A stretch of 64,000 nt of DNA from Pseudopyrenochaeta lycopersici (taxonomy: Eukaryota > Ascomycota > Dothideomycetes > Pleosporales > Pseudopyrenochaetaceae), in NCBI GenBank assembly GCA_003313425.1, contig NHZP01000029.1:310001-374000 (forward strand), given 5' to 3'. This document shows positions 45,923 through 57,370 of this stretch, piece by piece. A model generated the notes under the pieces. It saw only the letters and a program-made list of their open reading frames with translations. It did no database searches and was not told the origin of the DNA. Position 1 is the first letter of the stretch; the number at the start of each line of letters is the position of its first letter. The position numbers and the translations under genes were made by a program.

Positions 45923-47647
45923 TTATAAGCTGTAGAGCTCTACAAACCTACCCTTGGGCTGTCCGCCTACCAAGATATCTGCCGCCGTGTCCATGTCTTC
46001 AACAGTGAGTTTTCGCTTTGCTTCTAGTGCCATATTTGCCCTTCGCAGCAACAGCTCAGACAAAGGACCGACCCTTTCTCTGTCCTCAATTTGGCTGAAG
46101 GCCGTCGACCCGTCCATCGTCACGCCCCATACGACCATCACCGCACCAGCAAACAGGCGATTATGCTTGCGAAGCGGTAAAGTTCTGGCATATTCTTCGC
46201 ACATCAGAATATTCCTTACGAGTCGGGACATCTCATTGGTTTTCGGTCCAAAACCTGGCTGGAAAGAAATACTTGACTGATCTGTATTTTCGGTTCGTAT
46301 GTCAATTGACGTAGACAAGTCATGAAGGCGCTGTTCTAGTCTGAGCAGAGAAAGGCGGTTTTGCCAGTAATATGTAAGTGCTTCAAAATCATCGACAGAA
46401 GCAAAATACAGGCTTTGACGAAGAGGCGAGATAGCGTCAGGATCGCTTGATGTGTGAACTTTGATGTCCCGCAATAGCCGCTCCTCAGCTTGAGAGTCCT
46501 GTACCCTGAGAAGTGACTTCAAAAGCCTAAACGCATCGAACAGCAGCTGGCTCTGCGGGGACGGTTGGAGTCGCAAGAAGCGAACGAGCCCCACGAGCCG
46601 CGGAATGCGAATAAAGAGCTCGCTGCCAAGAGCCTTGAGCTGGGCCCGATCGCTGTCGCTGTATCCTATCCTGTTGTTCGCAAAGTACGCCCCAGCAACG
46701 CCCTCGAAAGGCGAAGGGGTGCCCTGAATACACGCCATAATGGCAGAATCGCAAGCGTGGAAGTCAAAGATCTCTCTTGCAAGCGTTGTGACTGGATACG
46801 TTGCAGGTCGTGCTGTTAAGATTGCAGCCAATCCTTCCATATGTTGACGCATTGGAATGCCATGCTTCTTTATAGCGCCCTCAAAATGAGCCAGCAGCGC
46901 CGTAGACGCAAGTATGTCGTCGTTCAGCTCTCCATGCGACTGCTTGATGTTCGCTTGCACAGCATTGAGGGCGAGCGCTAGAGCTTGGTAGCAATCGCCA
47001 GAAGTAAGTTTCGGTACGCCTCGAGCATAAGCGCAAGCTGCGACAATGGCTTGGATAGACAGATCCAGGGCCCGTGTGTGCCCGACGTGGGCTGGCAGAT
47101 GTCGGAACCATTCTTTATCTACCTTCTCGCGCCGAAGGGTATCGACTGCGCGGATGATGATGACTGTCTCAGTCGACAGGGGTGTGTGGATCAGCAATGC
47201 ACCCCCATTCCAGCGTGCGAGATCTCTCTGGCTCGCGAGCAGATCGTGTGGAGAGCGCAAGCTGGTCTGCGGAATGGCAGAGTTGCTGACCAATTGCGAC
47301 TCATCCCGTACAGTAGCTGGCGGGCTGCGCGCCACCGTTCGTGAAGGAAGCTCAATGATGATGCGCGAAACGATGTCCCCGGTCGTTACAGGCCGAATAT
47401 CTGCTGCAGTAGTCGAACCACTTCCAATGCTTGGTCGACCTAAGATAGTCTGCCGGACTATACATGGAACTCCCAATCTCCTGCACCGGTAGCAAGGCGT
47501 CTGAACCGTCCGGAGCTCACCCTGATCTGGGATCTCGACATTGCTTGGTAACTCGCACCGAATGCGCCTCTCACGACAACCAAGGCAGATTAAGCGGGAA
47601 TATCTGCCTCTTGGTCGCGTAAAACCTCCAGGTCTTGGCTCTGACAT
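45923..47647 (-). CDS. Zn2Cys6 transcription factor
   Basis: This is a single exon of 574 residues. The binuclear zinc cluster is at residues 21-62: C21-x2-C24-x6-C31, then C52-x2-C55-x6-C62. The spacing between the third and fourth Cys is 20 residues, longer than the usual 5-16. A basic stretch (RERRIR) lies between Cys 2 and 3, as expected for DNA contact. The rest matches the helical fungal-specific regulatory region in general character: ALDLSIQAIVAACAYARG, then ILASTALLAHFEGAIKKHG. It is a nuclear, probably pathway-specific regulator that binds CGG half-sites. It diverges from the secreted PAF-acetylhydrolase-like gene across a 700-bp gap, so that enzyme is a reasonable target (inference). 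Confidence 0.85.
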   Translation of the reverse strand: MSEPRPGGFTRPRGRYSRLICLGCRERRIRCELPSNVEIPDQGELRTVQTPCYRCRRLGVPCIVRQTILGRPSIGSGSTTAADIRPVTTGDIVSRIIIELPSRTVARSPPATVRDESQLVSNSAIPQTSLRSPHDLLASQRDLARWNGGALLIHTPLSTETVIIIRAVDTLRREKVDKEWFRHLPAHVGHTRALDLSIQAIVAACAYARGVPKLTSGDCYQALALALNAVQANIKQSHGELNDDILASTALLAHFEGAIKKHGIPMRQHMEGLAAILTARPATYPVTTLAREIFDFHACDSAIMACIQGTPSPFEGVAGAYFANNRIGYSDSDRAQLKALGSELFIRIPRLVGLVRFLRLQPSPQSQLLFDAFRLLKSLLRVQDSQAEERLLRDIKVHTSSDPDAISPLRQSLYFASVDDFEALTYYWQNRLSLLRLEQRLHDLSTSIDIRTENTDQSSISFQPGFGPKTNEMSRLVRNILMCEEYARTLPLRKHNRLFAGAVMVVWGVTMDGSTAFSQIEDRERVGPLSELLLRRANMALEAKRKLTVEDMDTAADILVGGQPKGRFVELYSL

Positions 47648-48347
47648 TGCAACTACGAAATTTCCCAGCTTAGCTACAGACCAACAAGAGAGGCGGAAAC
47701 TATGTCGATGAAAAATTGCAGTAGGATTTTTCTAGCAGAGAGGCAAATAGGCTGTCCACATAATTTGCTACTGTCTAGTTGAGCGTTGTGAGTGTCGTTT
47801 GTATGAGGCTGGCGCACTTACGATGCGCTCGCTAGCCATAGCCTGTAATATTGCAACGTCAGGAGGCTGAGTCGCTCGCTCGCCCTAAATTGCTAGTCTT
47901 GCGGGCACAGATGGCGCTAGCGACGGGATGCAGCCAGACCGTGAACTTACCCGGAACGAGGCGCCGTTTACAAGGGTAGCGCGGAACTACGAATCGCGCT
48001 GAGGCTCATTCTCACAACCGCGTGTGGTCCGTTGCAGTCAATTAGAAGCGGTCATCATATAGTGACTTTCAAGAATATATATAGTCTTTGAATCCCACCT
48101 GATAGCAAAGTTACTCAGAGAAAATTCTACTCGTACAATGCCAATTGTGTTGACACGCTCATCACCCTAACCGTACATTGAGTCGCTGTCCTTGTTCTGA
48201 ACCCGTGGTATCACGTTGATAATCTTCTTTCTGGGTCAATACGAAACGAAACTCGTCAACTGTTTGACCATTCTCCTCCAGTTGTTTCCTGCCTTCACGC
48301 CCGAGTCTCTGCGGCACTACAGTTGCGGCACAACAACACTCGCAGAC
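47648..48347. promoter_or_regulatory. Shared divergent promoter region
   Basis: 700 bases between the starts of the Zn2Cys6 regulator and the PAF-acetylhydrolase-like gene. It includes a TATATATAG string near 48076. A weak upstream open frame extends the right-hand gene to 48216 but lacks secretion features. Confidence 0.45.
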
Positions 48348-49490
48348 ATGCAGTCTACACTTTCAATCTTACCCCTCTTGCTCGCCAACATAGCTGCAGG
48401 GTATCTAATCCCAAACCTGCCTGGGAAATATAATGTCACATTGACGACTGGAACCCTCATCGACTACAACCGCAGTGATTCTTTTGCTGCAACACCGACG
48501 CCTCGGGCATTGATGCTATCGGTCTTTCAACCTGCGACATGCGAGTTCACTGTGCCTGCACCCTACATGCCCAACAAAACCGCTGAGTATCAGGGGCCAT
48601 ATCTCCAAAAGCAGTTCGACATCTCCACCAACATCACATCACTCTTCCTAGAGGCTCGCCTACCAGTGTGTCTGGACGACCCCAGCGGCTGCTCACATCT
48701 GGATGATGTCCCTATTCTACTCTTCTCCCCTGGCTACAGCATACCTCGCCTCTATTATAGTGTCCTCGCCTCAGCCATCGCCAGCGAGGGCTTCATAGTC
48801 ATAACCATCGACCACCCCGAAGAAGCCAACATCATTACCTACCCTGATGGCCACGCAGTCTACCACACCGGCCCGAGCAGCCCTACCGAGGATGATTACA
48901 AGCAGTATCTGTACCCTCGCGTCGCCGACGCATCCTTTATTATTGATCAGCTGAGCAACTCGACCGCCATGGCTGAGCTGCTTCCCCAACGCGGTCCCCG
49001 ACAGTTCCCGACCGACCGCGTCGCCATGCTGGGACACTCTTTGGGCGGCGCATCCGCTATTATCGCCGCCGGACAGGATCCCCGCATTCGCAGCGCAATC
49101 ACTTGGGACGGTTCCGTCTTCGGCTCGCTTCCCCCGTCGGGACTGTTCCAGCCAGTGCTATTCATGTCCGGGTCGAGCGCTACCGCCCCCAGCTGGCTGG
49201 CGGCGTGGCCACAACTGAAGGGTCCAAAGCTATGGGTCGCCGTCGCGAACACGACTCACCAGAGCTTCTCGGATGTGCTCACGCTGTTGCAGGCAGCCGG
49301 GCAGAGCACAGCGACTCTCGGGGATCTGCTAGGCACGATTGCGCCGGCCGAGTTGGTGCGGATCCTGGCGGCGTATACGGCCGCGTGGATGAATGGGGCG
49401 TTTACAGGCAAGGTAAAAGGACCGCTGCTGGAAGGGCAAGAGCCGGACAGGTTTCCAGAGGTGTCGACCGTGATGAAAGGCAACTTTTGA
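48348..49490 (+). CDS. Secreted PAF-acetylhydrolase-like alpha/beta hydrolase
   Basis: This is a single exon of 380 residues. The start at 48348 is chosen because it places a signal peptide (MQSTLSILPLLLANIAAG) at the N-terminus. The frame itself is open from 48216. The alpha/beta hydrolase core reads DVPILLFSPGYSIPR, then GFIVITIDHP, the nucleophile elbow GHSLGG (S231), an acid in AITWDGS (D254) and a His in NTTHQSFSD (H304). The order and the H-x-x-F-S-D signature fit the platelet-activating-factor acetylhydrolase-like family, which hydrolyses short or oxidised acyl groups of phospholipids, and in fungi other esters. Several N-glycosylation sites are present, as expected for an extracellular enzyme. 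The substrate is not known. Confidence 0.8.
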   Translation: MQSTLSILPLLLANIAAGYLIPNLPGKYNVTLTTGTLIDYNRSDSFAATPTPRALMLSVFQPATCEFTVPAPYMPNKTAEYQGPYLQKQFDISTNITSLFLEARLPVCLDDPSGCSHLDDVPILLFSPGYSIPRLYYSVLASAIASEGFIVITIDHPEEANIITYPDGHAVYHTGPSSPTEDDYKQYLYPRVADASFIIDQLSNSTAMAELLPQRGPRQFPTDRVAMLGHSLGGASAIIAAGQDPRIRSAITWDGSVFGSLPPSGLFQPVLFMSGSSATAPSWLAAWPQLKGPKLWVAVANTTHQSFSDVLTLLQAAGQSTATLGDLLGTIAPAELVRILAAYTAAWMNGAFTGKVKGPLLEGQEPDRFPEVSTVMKGNF

Positions 49491-50043
49491 AATAACACAA
49501 GATATCTCGCAAGATAGACACAACTCGCTATCTTTAATGGCCCATAGGCGAGTTTGTTCAGGAGCTCTCAGTCTTTGAGACAATATATTTGCACGTTCAA
49601 TATTCGGAGAGATGTTAGCTTGTACAGGAGTATTTGGGATGCATTAGTCTTGACACGTATATCTTCAGGTTGACGAAACTTTACACAAGATGTATAAATT
49701 TTGTAGCAGATTCAAGGCTGACCAGATTGGCGCCATTTTATGCGCCTGCTATAGGTTAACTTAAGCAATGTTTTCTTCTTTGAACAATATGGATTACAGG
49801 GGGATCATGCAATATAAAGTATTATTCCTCAATACGTAGCAAGAATCGCTCTATAACAAGAAAATTATACTACATAACTATTAAAGCCTCTTGTACGCAA
49901 GTCTATTAGACTACAACTAGTGCATCAGTAGTTTTTCGCTATGGTCATATCTAATGCCAGTGTATAACTAGAAATTTACAGCCCTCATCTGGAAAAGTTT
50001 GTCACTGGTGATTTTTGGCTGTTGGGCGCGCACGGGCTGGCAC
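49491..50043. other. Intergenic region leading into a retrotransposon relic
   Basis: 553 bases, AT-rich in the second half. No gene was seen. It may include further unrecognisable parts of the adjoining element. Confidence 0.5.
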
Positions 50044-50415
50044 TGCTATGAGCTAGAAGTTAAAGTGTTAGGCTATAGTAGCGCTATCTAGTTATGAGGT
50101 AAAGTATATTGCAGAGTCTGGGGCTGTAAAGGAAGTTATATGGCTGCAGCGACTGTTGTGTTAGCAGCCAGTTAACCTCTCTTAGCTAAGCGCGTCTAAG
50201 CTAGTAAGTATACTTGTAGATAATCAAGGGGTCCTAGCCCCAGCTAAAAGATCTAATGTAGTACGCGAGAACATAGCAAGTGGAAATCTATTACTATTTA
50301 ATATATGAGAAGGCGCAGTAGCAGCTTTTTAGGATATAATAGAATCGCAGGCGATTTAAACCTAGCGGATAGACTCACTAAGCTATTAAGGAAGAGGAAG
50401 TTTAAATCCTCCTAG
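50044..50415 (+). mobile_element. Ty1/copia retrotransposon relic (RNase H end of pol), RIP-scarred
   Basis: Translation gives the copia RNase H signature in pieces: AIVALSSYEVKYIAE, VKEVIWLQRLL, then ILVDNQGVLAPAK, and in another frame NLADRLTKLLRKRKF near the end. In-frame TAG codons stand where relatives have Trp (TGG) and Gln (CAG), that is G-to-A and C-to-T changes, and further stops and a frameshift follow. This is the damage expected from repeat-induced point mutation. No LTR was recognised. The relic ends about 250 nt from the 3' end of the TPR-CHAT gene. Confidence 0.75.
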
Positions 50416-50668
50416 TACATAGTTGGCTTGCGAAGGATCAATGAGTACGGTACCGTCTCCAGAGCATGAGTGATGCGTGTGTGCCTAGCGGCAATTGAAG
50501 GGGAGAACTACCCTCATTGAGGCGGAGAGTTAAGATGTGTGACTGAGACGGTGGTTATGTGACTTTGTCTGCATGACTAGATAGCGTCATTACTTGGCCT
50601 TGGACCCATATTGATTGATGAAATAACTGTTGCACCCCCAAGGTTTTGATATCTCATTCAGCTCATTC

Positions 50669-53600
50669 TCACCTCCCCACAACATGAAACCACGACCCAT
50701 ACAATATATAGCCCGCCCAATCCCCGGGAGTCCCCTTCTCCATCAAATGCGCCACCGTCCCCTTCAACGCCGCCACCAAATCTAAGACCACCCGCCCTTT
50801 TCCTGCTGCCTTTTGCCTCTCCACCTGCGCTCCTAACTGCCTATAATATTCTTCACTAAATACCCTTGCCTCCCTGCTCTCCACCGGCCACAGTGTTCCC
50901 AGCACAGAGGTCGCACCTGCGAATAGGAGCGCCGGGATGAAGCCTAGCGGTTCATCGCCTGAGGCGACATGTTGCGTGCCAGAGTCGCAGGCGATCAGGG
51001 TGATGCGTGGGCAGGTGCGAGAGAGATCGAGGGTGAAGGCTTCGGCGACGGTGAGGTGATAGGATTCATTGGGGACGGTCAAAACGGGGCTAGATGGGCT
51101 GGCAGTGGGGTCGGTGGCGGGGTTGGTGGACCCGGGGCTGAGCACAAGGCTGGACTGGAGGACGTCGAGCTCATGGAAGTACGCGTGGCCGTGGTAGAGA
51201 ATACTGCGGGACTGACTGCAGTGGTCTGCGAAGGAGGATTTGGTGACGGCAGTGCCCTTGAGCACGTTGAACCCAACGCTGTCGTGAAGGCGATCTCCGT
51301 GTGCATAGATAGCTTCTCGCTCGGAGCGGCCTTCTGCTGTGTCCTCATCGTACACTGCAAGCATTGTCGGGTTCTCGGGGGGCAGAGTATCCTTTAGACC
51401 TTCTTTTGCTGCTCTCATCTGGCAGTATCGGAACATGGCAGCGCTGGAGGAGTAGAGAACGGGATTCCTTTGGATCAGTGCCTGATCGCTTGGGCGAAGC
51501 CGAATAGCGTGTATGGGAATTCGTGTCAGTGGCCCCGACGGGCAGATAATTAGCAGGTCTTCTTCTTTGGTCAACTCCTCCAAGTCTTGAATCAGTAGGC
51601 TCAGTTCTCGAAGTCTCTTGTTACCGTCACTGCGTTTTAGGGGTGGGTCGGCTTCAGGGGGATGTTCCAAAACCCGCTTGATCCAGGCCTCAACGATCCC
51701 AGTGGTAATTGACAATGTTTTGTTCACCGTAATGCCATCTAAACTTCTGACTAAAAGGACGAGTTTCGTGTCCTTTGCCGCTGCTACTGGGAAAAACCAG
51801 TCGATATACTTGACTGTTCTTGGATCTCTCCCGGTCATTTCCAGAGCGGATTGCAGCTCCACTTCGTCGAACTGGACATGAAATGTGCCCTCGCGGATGC
51901 TAAGCAATTGCGCCAGTAGCGGGTGTTTTCGCATTGCCACCTGAGCAATCTCTGCCTTCCGCCTGGCCGCGACATAGTTTTGTGGCGAAGCTTTGACAAT
52001 GGCCGAATTGCTCTCCTGCTCCAGATCATACAAACCTTGGGCGTTGGGATCCGCTCTGATGTCGGCTAACAACCGTTCAGGGACGAGAGCCCGCAAACCA
52101 AAATAATCTGACAGTGCTCTCGCCTTGCCGCGTTGTAACCAAAGCCATGCTTGAGGGCCATTGCCTTGTCCGAGACACGCTTCCACAGCATTGGCGTACA
52201 GCTTCTGCAATTCTTTGTTGGACACGACGCCTCGCTTTTCGAACAAGGATTCAATGCGATCTGTGGACAACGAGCTTCGTCGAATGCTATCGTAGAGCTC
52301 TTCGGCAAATTGCACTTCTTCCAGCCACGTCTTGATCAGATTGTCTTTTCCACTGGTTGTCCAGATCTTGACAAGGTCGTAGAGATGGTTCGCCGCAGTA
52401 ACCACCATTTCCGTCCCGCCGCTAAATTTGTAGTATGTGAACGCCTGGCTAGCAAGCTTGATTGCTTCAATGAGATCATTGGAAATAGCCCTCCAGTCAG
52501 CGCCCGGTTGTTTGCCCTCTGCATTGCAACGTTGGATAAACCTGAAGTAGGTTGCCATTGAAGCTCGCATGTATTCTTGCCCGATTAAGTAAGTCGGAGT
52601 ACTTGGGCTTGCCTTCGTTTCTTCAAGAGTCTGAAGCGAAAACCTAACGGAATCGTCCAGGTTGTTCTTCCGAATAGCTTGTGAGAGCAACAGATCTTCT
52701 CCGTTTTCGAGCGAGACACCATTTCGATCAGCAGAGTCTTTGGCCCTGTTTAGCCATTTATCGGACAGATCCCACAAGTCCATACTGCCAAAACATCTGG
52801 CCAAAAGCAGGCACTTGGCGACTTCGCCACCATAGTATTCGATATGATGATCAAGCTCAGTCCAGCCCTGGCCAATATTCACGGCATTGGAGTAGCTAAC
52901 GAGAGACATGCCTGAGCCTCTGGGAAGATCACTCCCCTGACTATAATGGATAAAAGCAAGGTAGAATGCAGCATCTGAAATGTTGATATATGACCGACCG
53001 GTACGGAATGTGAGCAATGCCTTCTCAGCCCAATTTTGCGACTTTTGAAGATTTCCCAAGCTGAGGTACACCTTCATTAGGGTGGTGTAGAGATTGCCTT
53101 CCATTAATGGGCTCATCTCGCTGGGTAAGTGGAGTATGTAGTCTTCGATGCACTGGCGGGCGTAGCCGTATTCTGGGGCTCGGGTGATGGCTTGGGCAAC
53201 GGTATGAGTGAATAGCACCTGTTCTAGAGATGCCCCACCAACTCTGGAAATCTCTCTCTGTGCTCTTTCTATGATGGCTTGTGTCGTTTCTCGAATGGTC
53301 CCCATGTCGGTAGTGACTGGTATCGAAAAAAGCAGGCACCTAATACCTTGCTGATAGCATTCTCTTGCGAAATATTGCTCTGCAGTATCAAGCTTCCAGG
53401 ACAACACGTCTTCTGGCCGTTTAGACTCTCGAGTTTCGTTGACTTGCATGTCCATCAAATCTATGAGTCCAAATTCGTGGTTCAGTTTCTTGAACAACTC
53501 CTCGGATTTTCGGACATGTTCACCTGCTTCGTCGGTAACTTCTCCGTTGTTGAGTCTAATGATACATCTAGCAATATCTAATCGTGTGTTGGCCTCTTCG

Positions 53601-54518
53601 TAGGCCAGTTTTTCCTTACCGCTCAAGTTCGCCAGAAGCTTCGTGAGTATCGCTTGATCATTTGCGGGATCATTCAGCAAGTCGATGCGGAAGTAGGTAA
53701 TGAACCGTGCTTCACGGAGTCGATCCTGAGCTATTAACCAGTCTGCGAGGAAGTCCATCCTATTCGCTGCCTTCTTCTTGACCTCAACCTCTTCCAAGAG
53801 GGTTTGCTCTCCAGCAGTGACCTGAATGCGGTGATAGTAGAATTCAAGTAGTATCTAAACCAAGTATGAGTGGGTCTGTATTAAATAGAACAATTAATAA
53901 TCTGATTTCTTACCCGACTCGGGGGGAATGTGGCGTCGTTCTCCACTGCGTCTGACTCCGCTATATAAGTCGGATGGAGTGCTGTCCAAGAAGGGTCGAC
54001 GCGCTCCTGGTATCCTCGTTTTGTTCCAGCTGGAAGTAGACAATTTATTTTATTGAAGCATTCTTCAGCTAAATGAAATCATGGATAAGCTAAGCACAGT
54101 CGAGGGAACCAATAAGCTTACAATTTTGTGCAAACCATACTTCGCAAACTCGCTCTGCAACTTTCACAGCTGTAGCCGTCCGGGCGAAGCGTGAGATGCC
54201 GATATAAGCCTTGATCAACGCCAAAGCTGCGTAATTGGCGTCGTAAATTAGCGGCGTAAATGCCTGTGATGGGTCTCCATGCTCGAAAACTTCTGATTCT
54301 GGTAGCTGGCATGAGTCCCAGGCGCGTATGTAGTGCCCTTGGGCGAGATATAGACTCGCGATTTCAATCGCTATAGGAGGGATTTGTCGTAGCCTCGCGT
54401 CCAGAGCCGAGATGTCCGCATGAGCTTGTCGATACCGTCCAAGCCTACGAAGGTCTATGATGGACTTGCAGATTTGCGCAATCCTGTTTTGAGAGACAAC
54501 ATTGTTCTCCATCGCCAT
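50669..54518 (-). CDS. TPR-CHAT protease
   Basis: The exons are 54518-54122, 54029-53914 and 53854-50669, with introns of 92 and 59 nt. All joins are in phase and the product is 1232 residues. Residues 1 to about 850 are alpha-helical repeats of TPR type (pairs such as MEGNLYTTLMKVYLSLGNLQ and GPQAWLWLQRGKARALSDYF). The C-terminal third is a CHAT domain (caspase HetF associated with TPRs), a caspase-like cysteine protease fold: LIICPSGPLTRIPIHAI, then the His motif ILYHGHAYF (H1059), then ITLIACDSG (C1127), and FAGATSVLGTLWPV. Both catalytic positions are present. CHAT proteins act as regulated proteases in death or immunity-like responses in bacteria and are abundant but little studied in fungi. 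It starts 617 nt from, and divergent to, a SERAC1-like hydrolase. The first intron is long and less certain. The alternative Met at 54512 is equally possible. Confidence 0.8.
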
Positions 54519-55135
54519 TTGCGGTAGCAAGTACTGTTGGTGATTGTACTAACTACTAGTATCGGTAAACCCAGTGGCCACTGGCTTTCGCGATGTAGGG
54601 TCATTTCTGTCTAAATAGGTCAAAAAATTGGAGTTACCTGACCTGAAAGATGTCCAAGCCAAGGTCGGTGGTCCGTGAGACTTGAAACGAGAAGGAGCGC
54701 TGATCTTTTTTTAGCACTACCAGTACGACAGCGCCTCTACAACGTGGCAGGCGAGGAAGCGAGGGGTAATTGGAAGAGAAATATAAGAATAGTACATTTG
54801 GCACTGAGCAAATCGACATAAAGACAGAGTCTGTGTTTACGGAATGACTCTGGTCATCGATGTTGGCCCGTACGTGTGGTATTGTATCTTTGATAGCGGG
54901 GCACTCGATGAGGCTGAAATTCAGCCTGGTACTCTACCCTTGAACACGCATCCGTTCCCTTCTTCTCTCTTCTACTTCTTGGCTCAACTTTGTGAAATAT
55001 AGCTCAAGCTCTCCGTCTCGCTAAACTAACCGTCGTCAGTGCTGCCAAACTACTATGACCTCCTTTCCACCATTATTGACAGTACCTCCTCGCAGCCTTC
55101 CTCCCAACAGCCGAACCCAGAACTGAATCATCACT
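54519..55135. promoter_or_regulatory. Shared divergent promoter of the CHAT/hydrolase pair
   Basis: 617 bases between the two starts. No gene was seen. A frame at 54634-54819 is short and without a domain. The arrangement allows shared control of both genes. No operator is recognisable by eye. Confidence 0.5.
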
Positions 55136-57344
55136 ATGTTCACCGATGACGTCGCTCCGTCCCCGATCCCCTTGAACGGCTCTTTCGAAACCGAGTTCGA
55201 GGTCGACAACGCCGCAGCCATTCCTCAACTCGGCATTGAAGCCAACGGTAAGATCAACCGGCACCTCATCACGCGAGAAAAGATAGGCTCCACCTCCTTC
55301 AGCGCCACCACCCAGCGCGTCCAGTACGGGACGTACGACGGCAACCCTGCCTGCCTCATTGTAATTAACTTCACCTTCCGCTTCAGGCCGAAGACGCCCG
55401 CCCGCTACAGCTATGCCAGAATCACCGTCACGTTCCGGCGTGCCACGGATCTGCAGAACCACCGCGCGCCAAAGGCCCCACCGGAGGACGACCCGCATGT
55501 TGCCAATATGGCGCCGATAGGCGTGTATGGCGTTGCAATGCCCGTTGAGGACAAGACGATGCAGGTCGTGTTCGAGAGCCCGCTCGGGCTGCAGACCGAT
55601 GTGGATATCCTTGGGGAGCCTGTTGAAGATGACAACCATATTAATGCGCCAAACGGCGGGTCGTGGGAGCTGCGTGAGAATTCGGTGGAGAAGGACGGGA
55701 TTCTACGCAATTTCTATGCGGCTATCGTGGTGCTTAATCCGCCAGGGCAACCAATGTGGATGGAAGTAGCAGTGATGCCGAGTGTTAGGTTTTCAATAGA
55801 CCCGAGGCGGCTGTTTGGGAAGAATGATGCAATTGCGAAGCTGTTGCAGCTAAATGATCAGCCCGTGCCTCTGGACGGCAAAACGCCCAAAGAGGGTCAG
55901 GCAGACTTGGGCTGTGATGATTTTAGCTCACCGCAGTTTCCATGGTCCAAGATCCTGCGGCTACCAAGTGAGAACAAGGTACGTTTGGATCTTGTGCATA
56001 AGTGCATGCAGATTATTTACTAAATCCTAGGTATCAATACGCTCTAGCAGCACAACCTACCGAGTAAGAGGTATTCCATCTGCTTTCACCAAAGAACAAA
56101 CAAAGGACCTTCTGGCAGCGATCTGTAATATCGAAACCCCAGATGTTATCGTCGCCATACATTCTCTCGCAAACAATCCACATCGAGACGAAAACGTTGC
56201 GACAGTAGTATTTAGCAAAACTCCAGAACAATTTCAGGATGAGTCTAAAGACGAATGGCTGTTGAGTAATGCTGATGGCAGTTATGAACTCTTCTTTGAT
56301 GTTCATTTCCGAGGCTTCACCCCACTGGCAGCACCCGTCAGAGCATCTGTAGAGTAAGTTATCCACCATTCTAAGATACTGTGAAACTAAAACCCCAGTG
56401 TAATTGCGGTGTCCGGACTAGGCGGTCATGCCTTTGGATCTTTCAAGGAGAGGAATGGACCTCACATGTGGATCAGAGACTCCTTGGTGAAAGACTTGCC
56501 TTCTGTTAGGATTCTAACGTATGGCCATGATTCACATCTTCACAAGAGTTCCTCCTTTCAGACGCTATCAGCCTTGGGCACACAATTGCAAGCCGCAATA
56601 CACAGCATCCGGAACTACGAAACGGTGAGTAAGCGTCTACGAAAAATCTATCAACTAATTGGCGCAGGCAACTAATCCCGAACGACCATTAATCCTTCTC
56701 GGCCACAGCTTAGGTGGTCTCCTCATTTCACAAGTATAGCCAACAAGCCACCTTAAGGACTAGCTAACTCCCATCAGGCACTTGTCATCATGGGTGGAGG
56801 CAGTCAATCAGATCAAGCCAATTTTAAAGCAACGTATGGGATTATTTCCTTTGGCACTCCAAACCGCGGCCTAAACCTGGAGAGCCTCGTTGCCATGGTG
56901 GAGAATCAGCCAAACAGATATCTCTTGGAAACACTTCGCCCAAATTCAGAAGTGCTATACACACTTCGGAGAGACTTTCTGCAAAGTTTCAAATTCCAGG
57001 ATTCCGAGATCCTCTCTGTCTACGAGCTCCAAAGGTCTCCAACAGCTCAAAAGGCATGTCGAGTATTCAACCATTTAGAACATATTCAATTAACAACTTA
57101 TGGGTAGGAGGGCGACTCTTGGAAAATGACTGGTCCTCCGGCAATTCTCGTCGACAGATACTCGTCAATGCAGGGTAGACAATGGGAGGATAGCATCAAC
57201 GAGATCGGACTGAACAGAGACCATTCATGTCTAGTCAAGTTCCGTCGACATGACGAGGATTATGAATTGATATGTGCACGGCTTAAAACCTTCATCGCTC
57301 GTGCAGCAGAAGTTATCGCCAAACGATTTTCAACTTCAGAATAG
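55136..57344 (+). CDS. SERAC1-like alpha/beta hydrolase with unrecognised N-terminal domain
   Basis: The exons are 55136-55978, 56031-56353, 56399-56624, 56668-56733, 56778-57062 and 57108-57344, all in phase, 659 residues. Intron sizes are 43-52 nt. The C-terminal half is a lipase-like alpha/beta hydrolase: VIAVSGLGGHAFGSF, then the nucleophile elbow LILLGHSLGGLL (S478), GIISFGTPNRGL and the His motif DHSCLVKF (H620). The same fold occurs in SERAC1/PGAP1-type proteins and as the N-terminal effector of fungal NLR-like proteins. Here it is not joined to an NB-ARC or repeat region. The first 380 residues hold a beta-rich region that I do not recognise. No signal peptide or membrane span is seen, so it is cytosolic. 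The divergent neighbour is a TPR-CHAT protease. A functional link is inferred. Confidence 0.75.
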
Positions 57345-57370
57345 ACTGCATTCCTAGAAGAGTATTTTGA

